36,885 nucleotides of DNA from Ga0077536 sp943370145 (GCA_943370145.1 CALRPY020000044.1:1-36885); one strand, 5' to 3'. Positions 16,061 to 23,739 are shown, counted from the stretch's first letter. The notes: generated by a model not told the origin, from the letters alone. Numbers and translations are program-made.

Positions 16061-16615
16061 ATGTCACGACTGGTACACGAACTGGGCGCCCTCGACCGCC
16101 CCCGGCTCATCGAACACTTCCGCAACCTGGACGCCGCGGACCGCCGCCTGCGCTTCGGCCTTGCCGTGTCCGACGAATTCCTCGCCGACTACGTCAACGC
16201 CATCGATTTCACGCGCGACCATCTCTTTGGCATCTTCGGCCCGAACTTCGAGCTCATTGCAGTGGCCCACATGGGCCGGGCTGGCGAGGACGCGGAACTG
16301 GGACTCAGCGTGCTGAAGGAGCATCGCCGCGGCGCACTCGCGCGCCGCCTGGTTTCCCGCGCGACCCGACGCGCGATAGCGCTGGGTCGCCAGCGGCTGT
16401 GGATCCATTTCGTGTCCGACAACCAGGCGATGGCGCGCTTCACGCGTGATCTCGGCATGGAGGTGCACTGTTCGCAGGGCGAGGCGGATGCCTGGCTGGC
16501 CCTGCCGGCCGCATCGGCGCTGCAGCTGGGCATCGACCTCTACTACTGCCAGATCGACGGCCTGCTGGGCGCCTGGCGCGGCTTGCTGAACCCGTTCGAG
16601 GGCAAGGCCGCCTGA
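16061..16615 (+). CDS. GNAT-family N-acetyltransferase
   Basis: A 184-residue acetyltransferase of the GNAT superfamily, which moves an acetyl group from acetyl-CoA to an amine. The acetyl-CoA loop is EHRRGALARRLVSRATRRA (near residues 88-106), an R-R-G-x-L/A version of the family motif. WIHFVSDNQAMARFTRDLGM follows as the typical motif B region, with the conserved Asn. FRNLDAADRRLRFG near the N-terminus is common in a proteobacterial GNAT subgroup. I chose ATG 16061 because GGAGAC precedes it by 4 bases; the upstream ATG at 16040 has no such site. It stands alone between the cupin and the LLM gene. The substrate cannot be told. Confidence 0.88.
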   Translation: MSRLVHELGALDRPRLIEHFRNLDAADRRLRFGLAVSDEFLADYVNAIDFTRDHLFGIFGPNFELIAVAHMGRAGEDAELGLSVLKEHRRGALARRLVSRATRRAIALGRQRLWIHFVSDNQAMARFTRDLGMEVHCSQGEADAWLALPAASALQLGIDLYYCQIDGLLGAWRGLLNPFEGKAA

Positions 16616-16637
16616 GCCTTGCCGCACGCCACCCGGG

Positions 16638-17654
16638 TCAGGCGTGAATCGCGGCAACCAGCGCCGGCCACTGCGTGAAGGCCCCCTCGCCACCCAGCGT
16701 CGAGTACAGCGAGATACGATCGAGCACGCCGTCGTAACGCGCGCGCAGGCGCGCGCCAAGTTCGGCCGGCGGCGCGAACACGACGATCTCATCGAGCAGG
16801 GCATCGGGAAGCATCGGCCCCATCTCGTCCAGGCGTCCCTCGCGCATGAGCTGCCCCAACTGCTTGCCGAGCGCGCCGTGGCCATGGAACTCGAGCACCG
16901 CCGCGTAACTCGGCGTCGACGCATAGAAGGCGATCTGGCGCCGCACGGCTGCTTCCATGCTCGCCCGCTGCGATTCGGTCTCGCCGGTCACCACGAACAC
17001 GGGTGAATAGAGCTCGAGGTCCGCGACTGACTTGCCACGGGTTTTCGCGCCCTCGTCGAGGGCTGGCCGCACCACCTCGCGCAGATAGGCAACCGTGTGC
17101 ACCGGGTGCACGTGGAATCCGTCCGCGACCTCACCGGCGGCACGGCACATGCGGGCGTTGACGCCCGCGAGATAGATCGGGATATCCGGTCGTTCGATCG
17201 GCCCGGGGTTGAAGAAGTCGTTGATCAGCTTGAACTGGTAGTACGGCCCCTGGTAGTCGGGCCGCGCGCCGGTCTGGAAGGTGTTCCAGATCGCGCGCAC
17301 GCAACGGATGTAATCGGTGACGCGTGCGGCCGGGTGCTCGAAGACCGCGGAGAAACGACGCTCCACGTGCTGGCGGACCTGCGTCCCCAGCCCCAGCCGG
17401 AAGCGCCCGTTCGAATTGCGCTGCAGATCCCACGCGAGCTGCGCAGTCGAGAATGGCGTGCGTGCGAAGGCGACCGCGATGTTGGTGCCGATTTCGAGTC
17501 GCGTCGTCGCCAGCGCGGCATAGGCCAGCGGGAAGAAGGCGTCGTGCGCGGCCTCGAAGGTCCAGGCGCAGTCGAACCCGTCGCGCTCCAGCGCTTGTGC
17601 GCGTTGCGCGACCTCGCCGGGCAGTGCCGCGGCCAGCAGGCTGTCAATTTTCAT
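16638..17654 (-). CDS. LLM-class (luciferase-like) oxidoreductase, probably F420-type
   Basis: A 338-residue luciferase-like monooxygenase-fold flavoenzyme. It resembles the subgroup annotated as F420-dependent LLM oxidoreductases (TIGR03617-like). Features include FDCAWTFEAAHDAFFPLA near residue 27, EIGTNIAVAFARTPFSTAQ, LGLGTQVRQHVERRF, and DIPIYLAGVNARMCRAAGEVADGF near the middle. GGAGA lies about 4 bases before the ATG. It is the third gene of a leftward group (acyl-CoA dehydrogenase, NYN nuclease, LLM), 51 bases after the NYN gene. Cofactor choice between F420 and FMN cannot be settled from sequence reading. The substrate is unknown. Confidence 0.88.
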   Translation of the reverse strand: MKIDSLLAAALPGEVAQRAQALERDGFDCAWTFEAAHDAFFPLAYAALATTRLEIGTNIAVAFARTPFSTAQLAWDLQRNSNGRFRLGLGTQVRQHVERRFSAVFEHPAARVTDYIRCVRAIWNTFQTGARPDYQGPYYQFKLINDFFNPGPIERPDIPIYLAGVNARMCRAAGEVADGFHVHPVHTVAYLREVVRPALDEGAKTRGKSVADLELYSPVFVVTGETESQRASMEAAVRRQIAFYASTPSYAAVLEFHGHGALGKQLGQLMREGRLDEMGPMLPDALLDEIVVFAPPAELGARLRARYDGVLDRISLYSTLGGEGAFTQWPALVAAIHA

Positions 17655-17705
17655 GAGGTCTCCGGTGTCGATGCGGTTTGCGTTGCGGGCGGCGGCCGGC
17701 GACGG

Positions 17706-18578
17706 CTAGTCCCGCGTGGAGATGCGGATGATCACCCCGCCGGATTTCTCGTCGTGCTCCAGACTCAGCAGCTTGCGTGCCGCCGCTTCGTCGAGCAGCT
17801 TGCTGAACGAACGATAGCCATAGTAGGACTCGTTGAAGCCAGGCTGCCGGCGCTTGATCGCCTGCTTGACCATCGAGCCCCAGATCTTCTCCTCGGCGCC
17901 GCGTTCCGCGATCAGCGCCTCGACCGTCTCCATCACGATGTCCAGCGCCTCCTGCTTGCGATCGATCTCGGCGACCGTCGGCGGCGGCTCGGCGGCCACG
18001 GGCGCGCCGGGCGTCGCCTCCGCACCGGCTTCGCTCGCGACCGTAGCCACTGTGTTGGGGGCCGCGGTCGCCGTACGGCGCCGGGCCGGCCGCTTCTTCT
18101 CGTTGCGCACGAGGTCGTCGTAGTAGATGAATTCGTCGCAGTTCGAGATCAGCAGGTCTGACGTCGACTGCTTCACGCCGACGCCAATCACGGTCTTGTT
18201 GTTCTCCCGCAGCTTGCTGACCAGCGGCGAGAAATCGGAGTCGCCGCTGATGATGACGAAGGTATCGACGTGCGACTTGGTATAGCAGAGGTCCAGCGCG
18301 TCGACCACCATGCGGATGTCGGCGGAGTTCTTGCCCGACATCCGCACGTGCGGGATCTCGATGAGTTCAAAGGCCGACTCGTGCATGTTGCCCTTGAATT
18401 CCTTGTAGCGCTCCCAGTCGCAGTACGCCTTCTTGACGACGATGTTGCCCTTCAGGAGCAGGCGTTCGAGCACCTTGCGAATGTCGAAACGGGAGAATTT
18501 CGCGTCACGGGCGCCGAGCGCGATGTTCTCGAAATCGCAGAACAGCGCCATGATGCTGGTATCGGTCTGGCTGGCCAT
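17706..18578 (-). CDS. NYN-domain (LabA/DUF88) protein with C-terminal OST-HTH/LOTUS domain
   Basis: A 290-residue putative RNA-processing protein. The N-terminal NYN nuclease domain (about residues 8-150) carries its acidic motifs: ALFCDFENIAL, NSADIRMVVDALDLCY and FVIISGDSDFSPLVSKLRE. A low-complexity linker rich in Ala, Pro, Thr and Arg (about 157-205) leads to a LOTUS/OST-HTH module (about 212-290; GFNESYYGYRSFSKLLDEA, KSGGVIIRI). That module binds RNA or protein partners. GGAGGA lies 6 bases before the ATG at 18578, and that ATG overlaps the stop codon of the acyl-CoA dehydrogenase by one base, implying coupling. A longer upstream reading frame lies inside that gene and is not real. An RNA target is unknown. 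Confidence 0.9.
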   Translation of the reverse strand: MASQTDTSIMALFCDFENIALGARDAKFSRFDIRKVLERLLLKGNIVVKKAYCDWERYKEFKGNMHESAFELIEIPHVRMSGKNSADIRMVVDALDLCYTKSHVDTFVIISGDSDFSPLVSKLRENNKTVIGVGVKQSTSDLLISNCDEFIYYDDLVRNEKKRPARRRTATAAPNTVATVASEAGAEATPGAPVAAEPPPTVAEIDRKQEALDIVMETVEALIAERGAEEKIWGSMVKQAIKRRQPGFNESYYGYRSFSKLLDEAAARKLLSLEHDEKSGGVIIRISTRD

Positions 18579-20371
18579 CAGAAGTCCTCCGTGGCGAGCG
18601 CCATCATCGGATCGGCGCCGGCCTCGACACGCGCACGATGGGCGGCGGTGTCGCAAATCACGTGTGAAAAGTAGTAACGGCCGACGACGATTTTCTGCTC
18701 GTAGAAGCTCGCGTCCGCCGCCCCGCGATCGAGCGCGGCGCAGGCCGCGCGCATCATCAAGGCCCACTGGTGTCCAAGGGCTACCAGCCCCATCAGATGC
18801 AGGTAAGCCATCGAGCCCGCCGCCGCGTGGTCCGGTCGTGCGAGCGCGTGCTGCATCAGCCAGCCCGTCGCGCCCTGCAGATCGCCAAGCGCCTTCGCGA
18901 GGCCTGCGGCGATGGGCGCGAGTCGCGCGTCGCCCGCACACTGTTCGATGCAGCCGTTGACCAGGGCGACATAGGCGCGCAGCGCCTGCCCGCCATTCAG
19001 CGCGAGCTTGCGGCCAACGAGGTCGAAGGCCTGGATGCCGTTCGTGCCCTCGTAGATCATCGCGATCCGCGCATCGCGCACGAACTGCTCCATCCCCCAC
19101 TCGCGGATGTAGCCGTGTCCGCCGAAGCACTGTTGCGCATTCGTCGCGTGCGCGAAGCCCTGCTCGGTGAGGAAGCCCTTGATCACCGGGGTCAGCAGCC
19201 CGATCAGATCGTCGGCCGCCTGCCGCGCATCGGCCGTGGCCGCCTTGCCGGCGAGATCGACCAGCAGCGCGCCCCACAGCATCAGGGCCCTGCCACCCTC
19301 GTTGAATGCCCGCGCATCGAGCAGCATGCGCCGCACGTCGGGGTGCACGATGATCGGGTCGGCCCTGCCCGCCGGATTCTGCGGGCCGGCCAGTGCGCGT
19401 CCCTGCAGGCGTTGCCGCGCGTAGTCGGCGGCATTCTGGTAGGCGATTACCGACTGCGCGAGGCCCTGCACGCCGACGCTCAGGCGGGCGGCGTTCATCA
19501 TGATGAACATCGCGCGCAGGCCCTTGTCCCGCTCGCCTATCAGGTGGCCGACGGCGCCGTCGTAATTCATCACGCAGGTCGCGTTGCCGTGGATGCCCAT
19601 CTTCTTCTCGAGGCTGCCGCAGCTGACCGCATTGCGCTCGCCGAGGCTGCCGTCGGCATTGACCAGCACCTTCGGCACGACGAACAGCGAAATCCCCTTC
19701 ACCGAGTCCGGCGAATCCGGCAGCTTGGCGAGCACGAGATGGATGATGTTCTCGGCGAGATCGTGCTCGCCCGAGGAGATGAAAATCTTGGTGCCGGTGA
19801 GACGGTAGGTGCCGTCCGCCTGTGGTTCGGCACGCGTACGCAACAGCCCCAGATCGGTGCCGCAGTGCGGCTCGGTCAGGTTCATCGTGCCGGTCCAGCG
19901 CCCCTCGACCAGCGGCGGCACGAACAGTCGCTGCTGCTCGGGCGTGGCCACCGCGCGAATCGCCGCGATCGCCCCCTGGGAAAGCAGCGAATACATCGTG
20001 AATGCCATGCCCGCCGAACTCATGTACTCCTCGAGCGCGCAGGCCACCGCGTGCGGCAGGCCTTGTCCGCCGAACTCGACCGGCGCGGCGAGCGCGCCCC
20101 AGCCGCCCGCGGCGAACTGGCGATAGGCGTCGCGAAACCCTTCCGGCGTGGTCACCCGTCCGTCGGCATGTCGCATGCAGCCCTGCTCGTCGCCGACGCG
20201 GTTCAGGGGCAGGATGACCTCTTCCGCAAAACGTCCGCCCTCGCCGAGGATGGCGGCGACCGTGTCCGGGGTGGCGTCCGCGAAACCCGGCAGGTCTGTG
20301 TAGCGCTGCAGTTCGAGCACTTCGTCAAGGATGAACAGGCTGTCTCGCACTGGCGCCCGGTAGCTCGGCAT
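18578..20371 (-). CDS. Acyl-CoA dehydrogenase, long form (about 600 residues)
   Basis: A 597-residue FAD enzyme of the acyl-CoA dehydrogenase superfamily, in the longer bacterial type with a C-terminal extension. It catalyses alpha,beta-dehydrogenation of acyl-CoA thioesters. The order is an N-terminal helical cap (PSYRAPVRDSLFILDEVLEL), FTMYSLLSQGAIAAIRA, and the beta domain with MNLTEPHCGTDLGLL and GTKIFISSGEHD. Then come CFGGHGYIREWGMEQFVRD and the catalytic glutamate, Glu441, in YEGTNGIQAFDL. The last ~110 residues are the extra domain. The start at 20371 follows homologues that begin with MP-x-Y-x-AP; an ATG at 20401 is in frame but overlaps the leader hairpin. It opens the leftward group with NYN and LLM genes. 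Chain length and substrate are unknown. Confidence 0.93.
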   Translation of the reverse strand: MPSYRAPVRDSLFILDEVLELQRYTDLPGFADATPDTVAAILGEGGRFAEEVILPLNRVGDEQGCMRHADGRVTTPEGFRDAYRQFAAGGWGALAAPVEFGGQGLPHAVACALEEYMSSAGMAFTMYSLLSQGAIAAIRAVATPEQQRLFVPPLVEGRWTGTMNLTEPHCGTDLGLLRTRAEPQADGTYRLTGTKIFISSGEHDLAENIIHLVLAKLPDSPDSVKGISLFVVPKVLVNADGSLGERNAVSCGSLEKKMGIHGNATCVMNYDGAVGHLIGERDKGLRAMFIMMNAARLSVGVQGLAQSVIAYQNAADYARQRLQGRALAGPQNPAGRADPIIVHPDVRRMLLDARAFNEGGRALMLWGALLVDLAGKAATADARQAADDLIGLLTPVIKGFLTEQGFAHATNAQQCFGGHGYIREWGMEQFVRDARIAMIYEGTNGIQAFDLVGRKLALNGGQALRAYVALVNGCIEQCAGDARLAPIAAGLAKALGDLQGATGWLMQHALARPDHAAAGSMAYLHLMGLVALGHQWALMMRAACAALDRGAADASFYEQKIVVGRYYFSHVICDTAAHRARVEAGADPMMALATEDF

Positions 20372-20378
20372 GACTCGC

Positions 20379-20396
20379 GACTCCGTGAATGGAGTC
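20379..20396 (-). promoter_or_regulatory. Leader hairpin covering the ribosome site of the acyl-CoA dehydrogenase gene
   Basis: In the mRNA sense (minus strand) GACTCC-attcac-GGAGTC forms a perfect 6-bp stem. The GGAG in its 3' arm is the only Shine-Dalgarno-like sequence for the ATG at 20371. Folding would therefore hide the ribosome site. A second short stem, ATGCGG-ACC-CCGCAT, lies at 20450-20464 in the same 141-base divergent gap. Confidence 0.4.
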
Positions 20397-20512
20397 CGCA
20401 TCTTAACCGAACTCCAGCGGGGCTTTCGGACGGGCGATCATCCGCCGCTATGCGGACCCCGCATGCCCGATTAGAATCGGTCGCTGGCAAATCCACGACC
20501 GCGCAATTCCTG

Positions 20513-20893
20513 ATGCCCATCGCAGCCCGCTTCGCCGTGTCCGGCGCCCGCTACGGCGCCGGCATCGTCTGGTCGACCACCTACACGGGCAGGCGCGACC
20601 AACTCGTGGCCGCCGGGCTCGCCAGCCACGCGCAGTTTCCACGCAGCGCGAAGGCGACTTCGTCCGCGAATGGCGCCCACCCTGAATCCGGGCGCTGGTA
20701 TCTCTGGCAGGAGCAGCCGAACGCGGACGTCTGGTCGATCACCTACTACACGGAAGGCTTCGTCGGCGAAATCGACGCGGACGGCCTGCGCAGGCTGCAA
20801 CGGCACCTGCTCCATGACCTGCAGATCACACCGGAGACCATCGGTGCCATCGCGCTTGCCTGGCGCAGCCACGCGGCCCAGCAGAATCCCTGA
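20513..20893 (+). CDS. Unrecognised 126-residue protein
   Basis: I do not recognise this protein. The reading frame from ATG 20513 starts PIAARFAVSGARYGAGIVW and has a Trp/Tyr-rich middle (SGRWYLWQEQPNADVWSITYY). It ends with a leucine-rich segment near residues 90-110 that looks helical. No signal peptide or membrane segment is seen. Coding potential is supported by its composition, by its placement in the gap after the divergent acyl-CoA dehydrogenase, and by a stop 1 base before the TTG start of the next gene. No ribosome site precedes the ATG. The same frame stays open far upstream, antisense to the dehydrogenase, so the start is uncertain. Confidence 0.55.
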   Translation: MPIAARFAVSGARYGAGIVWSTTYTGRRDQLVAAGLASHAQFPRSAKATSSANGAHPESGRWYLWQEQPNADVWSITYYTEGFVGEIDADGLRRLQRHLLHDLQITPETIGAIALAWRSHAAQQNP

Positions 20894-20894
20894 A

Positions 20895-21551
20895 TTGTCG
20901 GCCGTCGGCGCCTTCCGCGCGTGTTACCGGCGGGTAGCGTGCCTGCTGCTGGCGTGGTCGATGGCGCCCGTGCCCGCGCCCGCCGCCGACGCGCTCGCGC
21001 CCGAACTCGTCTTCGAACGCGCCGCGCCGAGTATCGTGACCGTCTATGCCGCCGATCGCTTTGGCAAGGTACTGGGCCAGGGCAGCGGGGTCGTCGTGCA
21101 CGACGGCTTCGTCCTGACCAACTGCCACGTGCTGAAGGGAGCCGACTACGTGGGTCTGAAAACGGCGTCGGCCGCGGTCACCGCGGAACTGGTGGAGGTG
21201 CGGATCGACTACGACCTCTGCCTGATGCACGCGTCCCTGCTGCGGGCCCCGCCGCTTCGTCGCGGCAACGCCCTGGACCTGCGCATCGGCCAGCGGGTAT
21301 TCGCCTTGGGTGCGCCGCTGGGGCTCGAACTGACCTTCACCGAGGGCCTGGTGTCGGCGCTGCGCCGCGAGCAGGGCTATCCGCTGATCCAGACCTCGGT
21401 CGCGGTTTCGCCGGGTTCGAGTGGGGGTGCGCTGCTCGCGCCCGACGGCGCGCTCGTCGGCATCATCACCTTCGGCGCCGCCGAGGGACAGAACCTCAAC
21501 TTCGCGATGCCCATCGACCTGCTCGACGAGTTCAAGTCTCTGCCGCGATGA
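20895..21551 (+). CDS. Secreted trypsin-like (S1C/Do-like) serine protease without PDZ domain
   Basis: A trypsin-fold serine protease of about 218 residues, probably exported to the periplasm. The catalytic triad is visible: His78 in LTNCHVL, Asp107 in DYDLCLM and Ser176 in SPGSSGGALLAPDG. The oxyanion-loop region and GIITFGAAEGQNLNFAMP are typical of Do/HtrA-like proteases, but the gene ends right after the protease domain and has no PDZ module. I chose TTG 20895 because it gives a proper signal peptide: Arg-rich start, VACLLLAWSM core, and an Ala-rich cleavage region near residue 32. The first ATG, at 20961, would remove that signal. The ribosome site is weak. It overlaps the pseudouridine synthase gene by ATGA. 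Confidence 0.82.
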   Translation: MSAVGAFRACYRRVACLLLAWSMAPVPAPAADALAPELVFERAAPSIVTVYAADRFGKVLGQGSGVVVHDGFVLTNCHVLKGADYVGLKTASAAVTAELVEVRIDYDLCLMHASLLRAPPLRRGNALDLRIGQRVFALGAPLGLELTFTEGLVSALRREQGYPLIQTSVAVSPGSSGGALLAPDGALVGIITFGAAEGQNLNFAMPIDLLDEFKSLPR

Positions 21552-22429
21552 ACGAACACGACGAGGACCGCGATCACCTGCCGACCGCGCCCGCCGCGCC
21601 GCGCCAGGTGCTGAGCATCGAGCTCACGCTGGCGGCCGGCGATCCCGACAATGCGCCCGACGCGCTTGCCGCACGCAGCGGCCTGTCGCGCCTGCGCATC
21701 AAGGACGCGATGGCCAAGGGCGCCGTCTGGCTGGCCCGCGCGGGACGCAAGCCGGAGCGCCTGCGCCGGGTCAAGACACCGCTCAAGCCCGGCGACCGCC
21801 TCAACTTGTATTACGACTCGGCCGTGCTGGCGCTCGATCCACCGCGGGCGGTGCTCGTCACCGATGCCCGACGCTACAGCGTCTGGCACAAGCCTGCCGG
21901 CCTGCTGTGCGAAGGCTCGCGCTTCGGCGACCATGCGACACTTGCCGCCCAGGTAGCGGCGCACTTCACGCCCCGCCGCGAAGTCTACCTCGTCCACCGT
22001 CTCGATCTGGAGGCCAGCGGGCTCATCATCATCGCGCACAGCCGGTCGGCCGCGGCGAAGTTGTCCGCCCTGTTCCAGGCGCGCAGCGTCGACAAGCGCT
22101 ACCGCATCGAAGTACTGGGCGACCTGCGTCCGCTGGGTGCGAGCGGGCGCATCGACCTGCCGCTCGACGGCAAGGCGGCGGTCACCGAGTACGCTGTCGA
22201 AACCTACCGTGAAGAGGACCATCGCAGCGTTGCGCACGTGCGCATGCTGAGCGGTCGCTATCACCAGATCCGTCGCCACTTCGAGGCCATCGGCCACCCG
22301 GTCATCGGCGACCCGCGCTACGGCCGCGGCATCAAGGATCCGGGCGGCCTGCGGCTGGAAGCGGTGGGCATCGCGTTCGTAGACCCCTGGTCGAACCGTG
22401 CCGTCCGGCTGGGCGACCTGCGCGACTGA
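21548..22429 (+). CDS. RluA-family RNA pseudouridine synthase
   Basis: A 293-residue enzyme that isomerises uridine to pseudouridine in rRNA or tRNA. An N-terminal S4-like RNA-binding region (about residues 38-90; SGLSRLRIKDAMAKGAVWL) precedes the catalytic domain. The catalytic motif VHRLDLEASGLIIIAHS holds the active-site Asp. Further RluA features are KRYRIEVLGDL, LSGRYHQIRRHFEAIGHP and VIGDPRYG. The start overlaps the protease stop (ATGA at 21548-21551). The first ~20 residues are charged and probably disordered. Which uridine it modifies (RluA, RluC, RluD or TruC-type target) cannot be told. Pairing with a periplasmic protease is probably only positional. Confidence 0.92.
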   Translation: MNEHDEDRDHLPTAPAAPRQVLSIELTLAAGDPDNAPDALAARSGLSRLRIKDAMAKGAVWLARAGRKPERLRRVKTPLKPGDRLNLYYDSAVLALDPPRAVLVTDARRYSVWHKPAGLLCEGSRFGDHATLAAQVAAHFTPRREVYLVHRLDLEASGLIIIAHSRSAAAKLSALFQARSVDKRYRIEVLGDLRPLGASGRIDLPLDGKAAVTEYAVETYREEDHRSVAHVRMLSGRYHQIRRHFEAIGHPVIGDPRYGRGIKDPGGLRLEAVGIAFVDPWSNRAVRLGDLRD

Positions 22430-22507
22430 CACATCGGCGCATGCCACGGGACGTGGACGGCGAACCCGGCGCGGTCGATTCGAGCCGCGTGGCATACTGC
22501 TTGGCCA

Positions 22508-22564
22508 GCGGGTTCCGGCCCACCACCGGGGACTTTCGATGCGCCGGGCCATTGCGGAACCCGC
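22508..22564. repeat. 10-bp perfect inverted repeat in the RluA-PPOX gap
   Basis: GCGGGTTCCG (22508-22517) and CGGAACCCGC (22555-22564) are exact reverse complements with a 37-base loop. Inside, GCCC (22518-22521) can pair with GGGC (22546-22549), extending the stem after a bulge. It lies in a 206-base gap between two same-strand genes. No T run follows, so it is not a classic intrinsic terminator; it could act as a leader structure or an mRNA end stabiliser. Confidence 0.45.
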
Positions 22565-22635
22565 GCCGTGCCACCCGGCCGGATCGCCTGCGGACCCGCG
22601 ATCGATGACGGGCCCTGCGCCCCATGGAGCAACAG

Positions 22636-23058
22636 ATGCAAGACACCGCTTCCCGCGCCAAGCCGGACGGGCGGCGCGCCCCCGCGCCACCCTTCCCGTT
22701 GGCCGCTCGCTACGTCAACCTGGCCACCCGGCGGCGCGACGGCCGCGAAGTGCGCACGCCGGTCTGGTTCGCAAGCGTCGCCGGCCGGCTCTACGTGTTC
22801 AGCAGCGCCGACGTCGGCAAGGTCAAGCGCGTGCGCGCACAGGGCCGGGCGCGCCTCGCGCCATGCACGATGCGCGGACGGGTCACCGGTGACTGGTCGG
22901 AGGCGCGGGCCCGCCTCGCCACCGATCCGGCGACCATTGCCGCCGCGTATGCCGCCCTGCGCGCGAAATACGGCTGGCAGATGCGCCTGCTCGACTGCTT
23001 GTCGAAGCTTGCCGGCCGCTACGAGGCCCGCGCCATGATAGAACTCGAACTGGAATGA
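22636..23058 (+). CDS. PPOX-class protein, probable F420-binding (TIGR03666-like)
   Basis: A 140-residue split-barrel flavin/F420-binding protein of the pyridoxamine-phosphate-oxidase-like superfamily. FPLAARYVNLATRRRDGREV followed by TPVWFA, then LYVFSSADVGKVKRVRAQG and RLAPCTMRGRVTGD, matches the subgroup annotated as PPOX-class F420-dependent oxidoreductases in actinobacteria. The last part (KYGWQMRLLDCLSKL) is also typical. I chose ATG 22636 because GGAG lies 6 bases before it; ATG 22624, four codons earlier, has no such site. The start of the next gene overlaps its stop (ATGA). Substrate unknown, and F420 use is an inference from family. Confidence 0.85.
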   Translation: MQDTASRAKPDGRRAPAPPFPLAARYVNLATRRRDGREVRTPVWFASVAGRLYVFSSADVGKVKRVRAQGRARLAPCTMRGRVTGDWSEARARLATDPATIAAAYAALRAKYGWQMRLLDCLSKLAGRYEARAMIELELE

Positions 23059-23732
23059 GCATGCTCAACGCAACAGCCGACACCTGCCTGGCGCCCACCG
23101 CGACGATCGATTTCGAGCACCCTGCCGTGCGGGACTTCGTGGCCGCGCATGACCGGCCCGCCGCCGACGCGCGCACGCGCAGCGTGGCGCTGTACTACGC
23201 CGTGCGCGACCGGATCCGCTACGACCCGTATGCGATCACGCTGACCCCGCAGGGCCTGTCCGCGAGCCATGCGCTCGCGCTCGGGCGCGGCTGGTGCGTC
23301 AGCAAGGCCGTGCTGCTCGCCGCCTGCTGCAGGGCCATAGGCGTACCAGCCAGGCTCGGCTACGCGGATGTGAGGAATCACCTGTCGACGGCACGCCTGC
23401 GGGAAATGATGCAGACCGACGAGTTCCGCTGGCACGGCTATACCGCCATCCTGCTCGACGGCCAGTGGCTGAAGGCAACGCCGGCATTCAATATCGAATT
23501 GTGCGAGAAGTTCGGCCTGCGCCCACTGGAATTCGACGGCCGCGAGGATTCCATCTACCACCCCTTCGATCGCGCGGGGCGGCAGCACATGGAATACCTG
23601 CGGTACCGCGGCGAGTTCGCCGACGTGCCGGTGGCCGAGATGACGGCACAGTTCATGTCCTTCTACGGCCACCTGATGGCCAGGCTCGCGGCCCAGGACT
23701 TCGACGCCGAGGTCAGCCGCGAGCGCGCCTGA
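23055..23732 (+). CDS. Transglutaminase-like (papain-fold) protein
   Basis: A 225-residue protein with a bacterial transglutaminase-like core. The nucleophile is Cys81 in RGWCVSKAVLLAACCRAIGV, and the histidine is His127 in RWHGYTAILLDGQW. The residue that is usually the third member, Asp in a W-x-x-x-D-P segment, is not aspartate here: the segment reads WLKATPAFN. LYYAVRDRIRYDP (near residue 55) is the usual helix before the cysteine. Such proteins act as proteases or amidases or have lost activity. The start overlaps the PPOX stop by ATGA, so the pair is translationally coupled; a second ATG lies at 23061. It converges with the serine hydrolase gene, 7 bases apart. Confidence 0.85.
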   Translation: MSMLNATADTCLAPTATIDFEHPAVRDFVAAHDRPAADARTRSVALYYAVRDRIRYDPYAITLTPQGLSASHALALGRGWCVSKAVLLAACCRAIGVPARLGYADVRNHLSTARLREMMQTDEFRWHGYTAILLDGQWLKATPAFNIELCEKFGLRPLEFDGREDSIYHPFDRAGRQHMEYLRYRGEFADVPVAEMTAQFMSFYGHLMARLAAQDFDAEVSRERA

Positions 23733-23739
23733 GATCGCC

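Noticed and set aside
16610..16643. GCCTGA ... TCAGGC inverted repeat between GNAT and LLM stops
   Set aside because: Six-bp arms with a 22-base loop formed mostly by the two stop codons and their neighbours; no T run, so not a supportable terminator.
18770..20510. Long plus-strand frame leading into the 126-residue protein
   Set aside because: It is antisense to the acyl-CoA dehydrogenase, which has intact motifs. Only the part after about 20513 is outside that gene.
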